Positions 56,212-64,000 of a stretch of DNA of 64,000 nucleotides are shown here, piece by piece. The stretch covers positions 62,001-126,000 of the forward strand of contig NZ_FCNU01000011.1 of assembly GCF_001545115.1 (NCBI RefSeq), read 5' to 3'. Positions within the stretch are counted from its first letter, which is position 1. Each line of letters begins with the position of its first letter. A model generated the notes under the pieces. That model was not told the origin of the DNA. It did no database searches and worked only from the letters and a program-made list of their open reading frames with translations. The stretch comes from Candidatus Protochlamydia phocaeensis. GTDB taxonomy: Bacteria > Chlamydiota > Chlamydiia > Chlamydiales > Parachlamydiaceae. The position numbers and the translations under genes are program-made.

Positions 56212-56967
56212 ATGATTCTAGTTGAAGGAAGGGACATGATTAGTTTTGCAACGGGAAATATTCTTTATCATCTGGTAGATGATGGAATCGCCAATGCACT
56301 AGGAGTGGAAAAGCTGCGCCATGGAACAAGCTTGCCTCATTATATCCGCATTCGCTTATATGGGGGCGATCCTGAAGAAGGTGGGAAAGCAACAGGGTCT
56401 ACCCACCGCTTTTTTAAAGAGGATACCAGGCATTATTTGTATGTTTTTAAAGATAGCGCGTTTGTCACTCCCTTTTCTTTTTCTGACGGTCCCCCTTCTG
56501 TATTCGATTGCCCCTGTGTCCAAAAAAGAGTTCGTCCTGCCTGGCATGCTTTCCTTTCAGGATATAATCTTATTTCCAAAGAAGAAGGAACGCATGAATC
56601 TATGCTGCAAATCCTTATAGGCGAAGTCGGCGGTCTCGTTAACACCATTGCGACCCCTACTATTAGCTTTCATTTCAGCAAAATAGATAAAGAACGCTTT
56701 GAAGATGATCTCCACTATAACGGGGGAAATTGGGCCTATCGCACAAGCCAAAAAATAGAAAGCTGGCGCATTGGAACAATGGGAGCACTCTTCACGGGCA
56801 TTAATCGAGGGTGGTTGGACAGGGTGAAAAAAAATCCTTGCAAAGTCCTGACGGGAATTGTCCAACTGACAGGAGCGATTGCCTTAGCGACTTTGGCCTG
56901 GGACACAGAAACAGTGTCAAGCCCGAATGTCTTTATCCCCCTGGTTTTAGGCGCCTTGCTCGCTTAA
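56212..56967 (+). CDS. Hypothetical protein with C-terminal membrane segment
   Basis: A 251-residue protein that I do not recognise. The first ~205 residues are mixed and soluble-looking (HYIRIRLYGGDPEEGGKAT, then a Cys pair in DCPCVQKRVRPAWHAFLSG). A hydrophobic C-terminal part (VLTGIVQLTGAIALATLAW ... VFIPLVLGALLA) contains one or two membrane segments, and the protein ends abruptly within the second. That may mean truncation. The preferred start may be the ATG at 56236 (MISFATGNIL), preceded by GAAGGAAGG. It lies 70 bp before murF-alr. Confidence 0.6.
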   Translation: MILVEGRDMISFATGNILYHLVDDGIANALGVEKLRHGTSLPHYIRIRLYGGDPEEGGKATGSTHRFFKEDTRHYLYVFKDSAFVTPFSFSDGPPSVFDCPCVQKRVRPAWHAFLSGYNLISKEEGTHESMLQILIGEVGGLVNTIATPTISFHFSKIDKERFEDDLHYNGGNWAYRTSQKIESWRIGTMGALFTGINRGWLDRVKKNPCKVLTGIVQLTGAIALATLAWDTETVSSPNVFIPLVLGALLA

Positions 56968-57038
56968 TTCCGCATGCGTTATGGATAAATAGACGACGGA
57001 CAGTGTTTCCTTTTAAAAAATAGATATAGGTGCAATCG

Positions 57039-59555
57039 ATGGATGCCTTTGATTTAAGGAATTGGAGTGGATTCGGGCCTGCCGGAGGAGATTTGGCAGC
57101 TCCCGCCATCGTGGATCAAATCAGCATTGATTCAAGGCGGATAGATTCCAATCATGCCCTTTTTGTCGCTTTAAAGGGTGAAAAGCTTGACGGACATCAA
57201 TATATTGCCCAAGCCGCTCAGGCTGGCGCCAAATTTGCGCTTATCTCTTCTCAATGGAAGCCGACGGAAAATATTCCCGGGCTCACGCTTCTTTCCGTTG
57301 CCGATCCCCTGCGTGCTTTTCAAGACATTGTCAAGTCTTATCGGCTGCAGCTTCCCACCAAGATCATCGGCGTATCGGGGTCTTTTGGCAAGACCATGCT
57401 AAAAGATTTGCTGTTAATCCTGCTCGGAACGCAAAAGCGGACGGCAGCTTCTCCGGAGAGCTTTAACAGCCAAATTGGCGTCGCTTTAAGCCTGTTAACG
57501 CTGAAAAAGGAACATGAAATCGCCATTATAGAAGCCGCTATCTCAAAAAAGCAGGAAATGGATGTGCTGGCCGATCTCATTCGCCCCGATTACACCATTT
57601 TGACGCCTATTGGAAAAAAGCATTTGGTCACGCTGCAAGATCTATCTACTTTATCCCAGGAAATTCTCAAGCTGGCCTCAGCGACTGCCCCTCACGGATG
57701 GTGCCTTCTGCCAAGCGACCTTCCCTTGCAGCCAGTTTCTTCCTCACCTATTTATACGTGGGACAAAGAGCAGGCGAATCTACCGCATGCCAATCCTCTG
57801 CATCCTGAAGTGACCATCCCTGCTTACTACCGCTTATCTTTTCCCGATCAAACGACCTATCAAGGGCAAATCACAACAGGATATTCATATTTCCTCAATC
57901 TCATCAACATGGCGGCCAAAGCGGCTTGGCTCAGCGGCATTTCTTCTGCAAATATCCAAAGGGTTTTTCAAGATTATCAGCCAGAGCCAACGCGGACTGA
58001 AATCTGGAAATCCCCGCATGGCGCGATCTTTGTCAACGACACCTATTGTTCAGATCCGCAATCGGTAGACCTTGCCTTGCGCCACTTTGACTTTGCCACA
58101 ACAGAACATCGCAAGATCTTTTTGTTTGGAGGCATGCGAGGAGAGCCAATCCGCGCGCATACAGACTACCGCCGCATTGGCCAAGTTCTTGCAAAAGCCC
58201 ATATCCGCCACCTCTTTCTTTTTGGGCAAAAAACATTTAAGCCGCTCATTGAAGAAGTGGAGAAGCTATCTCCGGAGACTGAAATTTTAGCTTTTGAGAA
58301 AGAGCAAGACGCCCTTCATTATTTGCAAAACCATATCCAAGCACATGACCTGATCCTTATTAAAGGAGATAAAAAGCTGCCGCTTGATGTACTCACAGAA
58401 ACCTTTAATGATAGCTTGAACAATAATCAATGCGTGATCAATCTAGCCGCCATCCAGACCAATATTGCCCTCATCCGCAAGCAGCTCGCCCCCGATACGC
58501 GTCTTATGGTGATTGTCAAAGCGCTTGCGTATGGAACCGATGACGTACGCATGGCTAAATTCCTAGGCTCATGCGGCATTGATATTTTAGGGGTTTCTTA
58601 CGTCGATGAGGGCGTCTCTTTAAAGCGCGCAGGAGTCACTCAGACGATTTTTGCCATCAATGCGACAAACTATGAAGTGGCCAAAGTCGTCAAATGGGAG
58701 TTGGAAGTCGGGGTAAGCTCTGCCGACTTTATTACGGCTTTATCAGAAGAGGCCCAAAAGCAAAATAAGCCCATCCATGTTCACCTGCATGTCAATACCG
58801 GCATGGGACGCTTCGGTTGCCGTCCGGAAGAGGCTTTGTCATTGGCTAAATTGATCGTCTCTTCTCCTTATTTGCGCCTAGCCGGTTTAATGACGCATTT
58901 TGCTTGCGCTGAAGATCCCGCTGAAGACGCCTTTACTTACCAGCAAATGTCCAGCTTCGATCAAGTCATCCTATCCTTAAAAGACCAAGGCATTTCCGCT
59001 CGCTGGACGCATGCCGCCAATTCAAGCGGAGCAATCCGCTTTCCCCAGGCGCAATACAACATGGTGCGCATCGGATTGGCCGTTTATGGCCTTTACGTGT
59101 CCGAGGCTGTCAAGAAAGCGCTAGATTTAAGACTGGCTTTAACGTTGACATCCCGCATTGTGGGCATTAATATTTGCAAGCAAGGGGAAACAATCAGTTA
59201 TGGAAGGCGCTACCGCGTCGAACGCGATGTTCAAAAAATAGCCGTTCTTCCCATTGGCTATTTTGACGGGCTTCACCGCAATTACAGCGGGAAAGCTTAT
59301 GTCATCATCCGCGGCAAGAAAGCCCCTATGATCGGCAACATTTGCATGGACTATATGATGGTCGATATCACCGACATTCCAGAAGCTGCAGTTGGAGATA
59401 AAGTCTTGATTTTTGGCGAGGATGAATTCGGCCAGTACCTGTCGCCCGAAGAGCTGGCTTCAAGCGGAGATTCCATTGTCCATGAGCTCATTACCTGTTT
59501 GGGGCCTCGTATCCAGCGGGTGTTCGTTTATGAAGAAGGACGCCAGATCCGCTAA
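57039..59555 (+). CDS. MurF-alanine racemase fusion (peptidoglycan precursor synthesis)
   Basis: A bifunctional protein of 838 residues. The N-terminal ~460 residues are a Mur ligase of the MurF type: VDQISIDSRRIDSNHALFVAL, P-loop GVSGSFGKT (111-119), and a C-terminal domain with TRTEIWKSPHGAIFVND. The P-loop is less typical than GTNGKT. The C-terminal ~370 residues are a PLP-dependent alanine racemase with the PLP lysine in IVKALAYG (Lys 494), the catalytic Tyr in ISYGRR (721), PIGYFDG and GNICMDYMMVDIT. The fusion makes D-alanine and then adds D-Ala-D-Ala to the UDP-muramyl tripeptide. Similar fusions are known in Bacteroidetes. The ATG at 57039 is preferred over GTG at 57030 because ATAGG lies 8 bp before it. 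Confidence 0.9.
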   Translation: MDAFDLRNWSGFGPAGGDLAAPAIVDQISIDSRRIDSNHALFVALKGEKLDGHQYIAQAAQAGAKFALISSQWKPTENIPGLTLLSVADPLRAFQDIVKSYRLQLPTKIIGVSGSFGKTMLKDLLLILLGTQKRTAASPESFNSQIGVALSLLTLKKEHEIAIIEAAISKKQEMDVLADLIRPDYTILTPIGKKHLVTLQDLSTLSQEILKLASATAPHGWCLLPSDLPLQPVSSSPIYTWDKEQANLPHANPLHPEVTIPAYYRLSFPDQTTYQGQITTGYSYFLNLINMAAKAAWLSGISSANIQRVFQDYQPEPTRTEIWKSPHGAIFVNDTYCSDPQSVDLALRHFDFATTEHRKIFLFGGMRGEPIRAHTDYRRIGQVLAKAHIRHLFLFGQKTFKPLIEEVEKLSPETEILAFEKEQDALHYLQNHIQAHDLILIKGDKKLPLDVLTETFNDSLNNNQCVINLAAIQTNIALIRKQLAPDTRLMVIVKALAYGTDDVRMAKFLGSCGIDILGVSYVDEGVSLKRAGVTQTIFAINATNYEVAKVVKWELEVGVSSADFITALSEEAQKQNKPIHVHLHVNTGMGRFGCRPEEALSLAKLIVSSPYLRLAGLMTHFACAEDPAEDAFTYQQMSSFDQVILSLKDQGISARWTHAANSSGAIRFPQAQYNMVRIGLAVYGLYVSEAVKKALDLRLALTLTSRIVGINICKQGETISYGRRYRVERDVQKIAVLPIGYFDGLHRNYSGKAYVIIRGKKAPMIGNICMDYMMVDITDIPEAAVGDKVLIFGEDEFGQYLSPEELASSGDSIVHELITCLGPRIQRVFVYEEGRQIR

Positions 59556-59596
59556 ATTTAACTTTAATTGGATATAACGCAAGAAAGGACGCCTCT

Positions 59597-61120
59597 ATGG
59601 AAAAAGCACAAAAAGATTATCAGCAGCTCCACGAGCTGGCCAAGCACGCGCGCGTTTTGCAAGGGATTGCTTCTTTGCTGGACTGGGATCAAGAAACATA
59701 TATGCCGCAAGGTGCAGCGGCCATTCGCGCCGAGCAGCTCAAAACGATGGCCGGCCTAGTCCACCGCGAGAAAACAAGCCGCAAATTTACCAATGCCTTA
59801 GCTAAATTGGTGGATATTAAAACCGGCCAAATCCTAGCCAAAGATCTGACATCTGAGCAAGCTGCAGCTGTCAGAGAATGGCGACGGGACTATATTCAAG
59901 ACACCGCCCTGCCCACCAAGTTTGTGGAAGAATTCGCCAAGCTCACTTCCCAGTCCATTTTAGTCTGGCGCAATGCAAAGAAAGAGAATGCTTTCATGCA
60001 ATTTGCCCCTTATCTTGATCGCATTGTCAGCATGAATCGCAAAAAAGCTGAATATTTGGGCTACAAAGACCATCCCTATGACGCTCTATTGGACCAGTAT
60101 GAGCCCGATGTCAAAACGAAAGAAGTCAATCAGCTCTTCAGCCAATTACGCGATGCCTTAACACCTCTTATAAAAAAAATGGCCCACCAGCCAATTGATG
60201 ACCAATTTTTATTTGGCAATTGGGACCATGCCAAGCAAATGGCTTTCAGCCATCAGATCTTAGAAGCCATGGGCTACGACTTTGATAAAGGCCGCCTCGA
60301 TTTTTCTTCACATCCTTTTTCCTCTTCGAGTCATCCGACGGACAGCCGCATTACGACACGCATTCATCCCACCTCTTTAATGAGCAACATTTTTGTCATC
60401 TTGCACGAAGGCGGACATGCCTTATATGAAATGGGCCTTTCAACAGATCTTTATGGCACCCCATTGGGCGATGCACGCTCTTTAGGCGTTCATGAAAGCC
60501 AATCACGCTGGTGGGAAACCCGCATAGGGCTAAGCCGGCCTTTTTGGCAGCACTTTTTGCCTTTGCTAAAAAAAACCTTCAATGGGCAGCTTGAATCCAT
60601 TACCCTTGATCAGTTTTATCGTGCCATCAATAAAGTCGAGCCTTCTTTTATTCGCGTCGAAGCGGATGAGGTCACTTATCCCCTGCATGTCATTTTACGC
60701 TTTGAATTGGAAAAGGCTTTAATTGAAGGTTCCTTATCCGTTCGCGATGTTCCGGAAGCTTGGAATGCCAAAATGAACGAATATCTGGAAATTACGCCTT
60801 CAGATAATAGAGAAGGATGTCTGCAAGATATCCATTGGGCAATGGGAGCCTTTGGTTATTTCCCCACTTACACGTTGGGCAATCTCTATGCCGCCCATCT
60901 TTTTGATGCCTTTGCTAAAGAGCTGCCAGATTGGGAAAAACGCGTCGCTGCAGGCGAGCTTCTTTTTATTAAGGAATGGCTTCAAGACAAGATTTATCAG
61001 CATGGCCGCCGCTTTGCAACGCAAGAGCTTCTCAAGCAAGCAACCGGAAAGGCGTTTAGTGCGGATGCTTATATTACGTATTTAAAAGATAAATATGCGA
61101 AAATTTATTCCTTATCTTAA
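59597..61120 (+). CDS. M32 family carboxypeptidase (thermostable Taq type)
   Basis: A zinc metallocarboxypeptidase of 507 residues, the family length, that removes C-terminal amino acids from peptides in the cytoplasm. The zinc site HEGGH (270-274) and the family-specific HESQSRWWE (299-307) are intact, and IRVEADEVTYPLHVILRFELE with DIHWAMGAFGYFPTYTLGN toward the C-terminus is also diagnostic. The ATG at 59597 follows AGAAAGGA. It lies 41 bp after murF-alr and may be cotranscribed. Confidence 0.94.
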   Translation: MEKAQKDYQQLHELAKHARVLQGIASLLDWDQETYMPQGAAAIRAEQLKTMAGLVHREKTSRKFTNALAKLVDIKTGQILAKDLTSEQAAAVREWRRDYIQDTALPTKFVEEFAKLTSQSILVWRNAKKENAFMQFAPYLDRIVSMNRKKAEYLGYKDHPYDALLDQYEPDVKTKEVNQLFSQLRDALTPLIKKMAHQPIDDQFLFGNWDHAKQMAFSHQILEAMGYDFDKGRLDFSSHPFSSSSHPTDSRITTRIHPTSLMSNIFVILHEGGHALYEMGLSTDLYGTPLGDARSLGVHESQSRWWETRIGLSRPFWQHFLPLLKKTFNGQLESITLDQFYRAINKVEPSFIRVEADEVTYPLHVILRFELEKALIEGSLSVRDVPEAWNAKMNEYLEITPSDNREGCLQDIHWAMGAFGYFPTYTLGNLYAAHLFDAFAKELPDWEKRVAAGELLFIKEWLQDKIYQHGRRFATQELLKQATGKAFSADAYITYLKDKYAKIYSLS

Positions 61121-61254
61121 ATTCCACTGAATCGCGCTCCTTTTGAAGAATGAGTGTGATTCTCGAAATTGCCGCACACCTCTTTGCAACAGGAAAAAAT
61201 GCAGAGGAAAAAAATTATAAGGGCTTTGCCAATGGTCATTTTTTTTCTCTGCTT

Positions 61255-63474
61255 TTAGCGCGGAAGCAAAAGTATAGATTCCAATAAAGACGTTTTGAAT
61301 ACGCCAAAAAAACCTTCCTGAACAATGGCTTTAAAATGATCCAGGCCAAATTCCGCTTGCGCATTTTCAATCGTCCTTAAGGCGCTTAGCATGCGATTGA
61401 ATCGCTCGGGCAGCATGACGCGCTCTCGAATCAATAAGGCTGGCGCATAGAGCATGAAATTGAGATGATCCCAATCCGCTTCCGTCCATTCTTGCCCGCT
61501 CATCAATTTTAAGAAGGTAAAGAGCTCAATGCTATAGGCTTCACCTATATCTATTCCATCTTTGCAAGTTAAGCTGAAAGAATCTGGAGAGACCCAATCA
61601 ATGACCTTTAGCTGCAAAAAGAGATAAAAGATTTCAATGAAATCCAAGCGATGTTCTCTTAGCAAAACATTTTTATTTGAAAAGAATACGCGATGGATGA
61701 CTTCAAAGGCTTTATCAATAAACTGCAGCAATTCTTGCCGTGGAATAGAAGAGGGAAAATAAAAGCCCGAATATTCGCTTTGCAAATGCTCCTTAAATTG
61801 CTCCATAAAAGTATGGACATGATTGACTTGATGATAAGGAGTCAGTTGATGGTAAAAATCCGTATCCGTAGCCAAGGTAACTACGCATAAGGCATTTGCC
61901 ATTCCGGGCCGATGCTGCAGATCTTCCAGAGCCGCACAACGGGCATGCTCGCGCCAAGAAGTCCGATCCTGCAAATTAATGAGCAAATGTTTCCTCTCTA
62001 GCCCTGGCTGGCTATACCCTCTTAAAAATCCCTTGAACTCTTCGTCAACGATGGCCTTATTAATAAATTCCTGATAAATAGGCGCCGCCAGGCGCAAATG
62101 AGAAATACGCCTATCTTGCATATAGAGATCAAAAAGTTGATTAGGGATATTATGCTGTAAAAGCGGATCGAACACATGGAAGGCATTTTCTTCCAGGATC
62201 GCCAAAACTTTCAGCAAAGGGCCATTGGGATGCCTTTTCATCAATTTCATCATGGCTGTATAATCGCCTCCCAATCGGCTCGAAATAAGTTTTGACTCTT
62301 TTGCAGCCTCAACATGTTCTCTAGAAACCATTTGATGAGATTCATGGACTAATTTATGAATGATGGGAACCATTTCTTCAAGGCCTTGCAAATTGGCATA
62401 TAAATGGCGGCAGATCGTATGAATAAAATCTAAGAGATCGTGAGCAATGTGATTGTGCTCTTTGGGGGGATAAACCAGCCATTTCTGGTAAGTGCGGTTA
62501 TGAAGCGCTTCGCGCAAAAATGTTTGAAAATCCTCGAAATACTCGCTGCAGCTCTTAGTGGGATTATGACGCAATAGATTCTGCGCATGAGAGCTGAGAA
62601 GCAAAGCCATTAACGCTTTATTCAAAATGACAACCAACTCTTGATTCTTTATCTTCCTTATGTCGTGAAAAAAATGCTGAAAGCGAGAGCCTAAAGCTTT
62701 TACAAGCTGCCTTGCACAATTATGAAGGATGCGGTCATGCCAGTGAGCGATTCCTTCCAATGGATCTATTCCTTTTTTTTCCCCAAAGTAATCCCCAAAG
62801 TCGCAAACCAATTTAATATTGCGCAAAAGGCGAGGGCTGAAAAAACGCGATCCATCTTCTTTGCGAATAAAGAATAATTCATACTCCGTATCTTTCTTCA
62901 CTGTTTCTAAATCAACAAAGACATGCTTGGTTTCAGCCAAAGTCTTTGCTCGGCTGGTTGCCGCTTCTATCGATTTTTGCTTTTTCCACTTTCCAAGCGA
63001 AAGCCCAAGAATCCATTTTCCTAAAACGCCCTCATCAATCTTACGCGCTATCTTAGACAAATAAAACTCTTGCAATTGCTTATATTCCTTAAATTCAGTC
63101 ACACTCTTCTTATGCGCCTGGTGGAAAAGATGGGTATACTTATCTAATTTCTTCGCAGCTTCCCCCACCAAAACCATAATGGTCTTAATCCCCTCTATGG
63201 TTTTTTGATCGGTGACATAGCCATATTCTTTCCGATAGAACTGGCGCAAATAATGTAAAATAACCCGGAAAATCTCTCGGACAAGATGAACAGTGGAAGA
63301 GGCATCAGCCTGATGCAGCCAATGCACTGTTTTGTAATCTATCTTTTCGTCTTGCAAAACAAATTCATGTTGTTGTGCAATTCCAATCTCTCGGTCGAAA
63401 TCTAAATCTGCAATGCTAGATAGCGTTTCAACCGCTTCAATAATAGAAAGGTTATGATGACCACGGGTTGGCAT
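61255..63474 (-). CDS. Large hypothetical protein of unknown family
   Basis: A 739-residue soluble protein with no signal peptide or clear membrane segment. It is mainly alpha-helical with many His, Phe and Leu residues. Features include a basic helical region at about 120-170 (KLDKYTHLFHQAHKKSVTEF ... GKWILGLSLGKWKKQKS) and helical segments throughout. I recognise no domain. It is convergent with the carboxypeptidase gene. Its size, single-gene layout and lack of recognisable homology fit a lineage-specific chlamydial protein. Confidence 0.7.
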   Translation of the reverse strand: MPTRGHHNLSIIEAVETLSSIADLDFDREIGIAQQHEFVLQDEKIDYKTVHWLHQADASSTVHLVREIFRVILHYLRQFYRKEYGYVTDQKTIEGIKTIMVLVGEAAKKLDKYTHLFHQAHKKSVTEFKEYKQLQEFYLSKIARKIDEGVLGKWILGLSLGKWKKQKSIEAATSRAKTLAETKHVFVDLETVKKDTEYELFFIRKEDGSRFFSPRLLRNIKLVCDFGDYFGEKKGIDPLEGIAHWHDRILHNCARQLVKALGSRFQHFFHDIRKIKNQELVVILNKALMALLLSSHAQNLLRHNPTKSCSEYFEDFQTFLREALHNRTYQKWLVYPPKEHNHIAHDLLDFIHTICRHLYANLQGLEEMVPIIHKLVHESHQMVSREHVEAAKESKLISSRLGGDYTAMMKLMKRHPNGPLLKVLAILEENAFHVFDPLLQHNIPNQLFDLYMQDRRISHLRLAAPIYQEFINKAIVDEEFKGFLRGYSQPGLERKHLLINLQDRTSWREHARCAALEDLQHRPGMANALCVVTLATDTDFYHQLTPYHQVNHVHTFMEQFKEHLQSEYSGFYFPSSIPRQELLQFIDKAFEVIHRVFFSNKNVLLREHRLDFIEIFYLFLQLKVIDWVSPDSFSLTCKDGIDIGEAYSIELFTFLKLMSGQEWTEADWDHLNFMLYAPALLIRERVMLPERFNRMLSALRTIENAQAEFGLDHFKAIVQEGFFGVFKTSLLESILLLPR

Positions 63475-63693
63475 ATGCCCCCCTTTATATTTAATTTCAT
63501 TCCTATCTACTTTTAATTATTGCAAAGTTTTAATTATTATTAAATTGTTTTTGAAATTTATATTTACATTAGAGAAATAAATACAAAAAAAACAAAAAAC
63601 ATCGATACCATAAATATCGCTTTTTAAGCAATTAGACATAAACAATTTATAATCAATGCCTAGCTAAAAAAACATTTTTGCATGTAAAAAAGG
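63475..63693. other. AT-rich spacer between the large orphan gene and tRNA-Ser
   Basis: About 220 bp of very AT-rich sequence that should contain the promoter of the minus-strand orphan gene. No ORF or repeat copy is seen. Confidence 0.3.
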
Positions 63694-63723
63694 TTGACCA
63701 AATAAGGGAGAATGGCGTATAAA
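63694..63723 (+). promoter_or_regulatory. Promoter of tRNA-Ser
   Basis: TTGACC (63694-63699), 18-bp spacer, TATAAA (63718-63723). The tRNA begins about 47 bp downstream of the expected start site, leaving a short 5' leader. Confidence 0.65.
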
Positions 63724-63776
63724 TCATGACTTAATCTAGTCATTAGGTGATAACCTAATAAGTTGTTTTTCTATAC

Positions 63777-63864
63777 GGAAGAGTGGCAGAGTGGCCGAAT
63801 GCGTCTGTCTTGAAAACAGAAGTCGGGCAGCCCCCGACCGTGGGTTCGAATCCTACCTCTTCCG
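63777..63864 (+). tRNA. serT: tRNA-Ser (anticodon UGA)
   Basis: An 88-nt type II tRNA. The acceptor GGAAGAG pairs with CTCTTCC; the anticodon stem TCTGT / ACAGA encloses the loop CTTGAAA, with anticodon TGA at 63811-63813. The long variable arm is TCGGGCAGCCCCCGA and the T arm is GTGGGTTCGAATCCTAC. The discriminator base is G, as expected for serine. The CCA end is not encoded. It decodes UCA and related serine codons. Confidence 0.97.
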
Positions 63865-64000
63865 TCCCTTTTATCTGATTGACCTCTTTCCCCTACATTT
63901 ACTTGAGCGGATTCCTTTATAGACTGATGACCTTTCAACTTAAAGGATCGAATCGGCTTGATGTTGTCATTCCACTTCCTTTTCTGCACAAGGCCTGCAC

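Noticed and set aside
63771-63989. A 72-codon minus-strand ORF over the tRNA-Ser gene
   Set aside because: It reads antisense through the tRNA; the apparent peptide (GRIRTHGRGLPDF...) is the usual artefact of tRNA-Ser sequence.
1-64000. CRISPR array, rRNA genes, phage or integrase genes
   Set aside because: No regularly spaced direct repeats with unique spacers, no rRNA-like sequence and no integrase or phage structural motif were seen; the only regular arrays are in-frame protein repeats.

Overview
The window comes from a member of the Chlamydiae, most likely an amoeba-associated Parachlamydiaceae relative (Protochlamydia/Parachlamydia type). Two blocks keep the gene order I remember from Chlamydia trachomatis. 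The first is metG / rpoZ / gmk / rnhB / rplS / trmD / rpsP / ffh / prmC / prfA / rpmE (C. trachomatis CT_022-CT_032). The second is tadA / rpsO / pnp / ftsH / tilS / LptF-LptG permeases (CT_838-CT_845). Unlike Chlamydia, the window is moderately low in GC, has long AT-rich spacers, and carries eukaryotic-like repeat proteins, an alanine racemase domain, a transhydrogenase and an RND efflux system. These traits fit environmental chlamydiae of protists.

Layout. 0-10 kb: partial ispG, clpB, a leucine-rich repeat (LRR) protein, a membrane protein, sthA, a coiled-coil protein and rpmB. 10-25 kb: the translation, secretion and nucleotide block, all on the minus strand, with a BON-domain exported protein and a second exported protein inserted between yicC and rnhB. 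25-37 kb: the tadA-rpsO-pnp-ftsH core is interrupted by lineage-specific genes. These are a protein kinase with a duplicated N-terminal module, a PiT phosphate transporter with its DUF47 partner, a broken gene ending in a recognisable RGS (regulator of G-protein signalling) domain, two tandem glycosyltransferases and an orphan. 37-50 kb: ftsH, tilS, a GYF_2 membrane protein, two LptF/LptG permeases and a TolC-adaptor-RND operon. 50-64 kb: a zeta-toxin-like kinase, a MATE exporter, a duplication scar, an F-box protein with eleven 36-residue TPR-like repeats, a MurF-alanine racemase fusion, an M32 carboxypeptidase, a large orphan protein and tRNA-Ser(UGA).

The strongest unusual signals are these. 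(1) The RGS-like domain at 33386-33841 lies in a bacterial gene split by a frameshift and a stop codon. (2) A dispersed family of imperfect palindromes of about 55-120 bp shares ends of the type AATGGCCTAGATTC; in most cases a copy sits 40-80 bp after a stop codon. (3) A second, MITE-like family of about 110 bp has ends AACCTGNGTTTGG; two full copies lie in opposite orientation and three solo ends are present. (4) A tandem-duplication junction near 53365 places a relic of the murF-alr 5' end against a relic of the MATE 5' end. (5) The kinase, F-box/TPR and LRR proteins look like host-interaction effectors.

Functionally, the core genes supply ribosomal proteins, tRNA modification and charging, SRP targeting, RNA decay and protein quality control. 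The accessory genes supply envelope and peptidoglycan precursors, phosphate uptake, efflux and probable manipulation of a eukaryotic host. All assignments were made by reading motifs; no database search was run.
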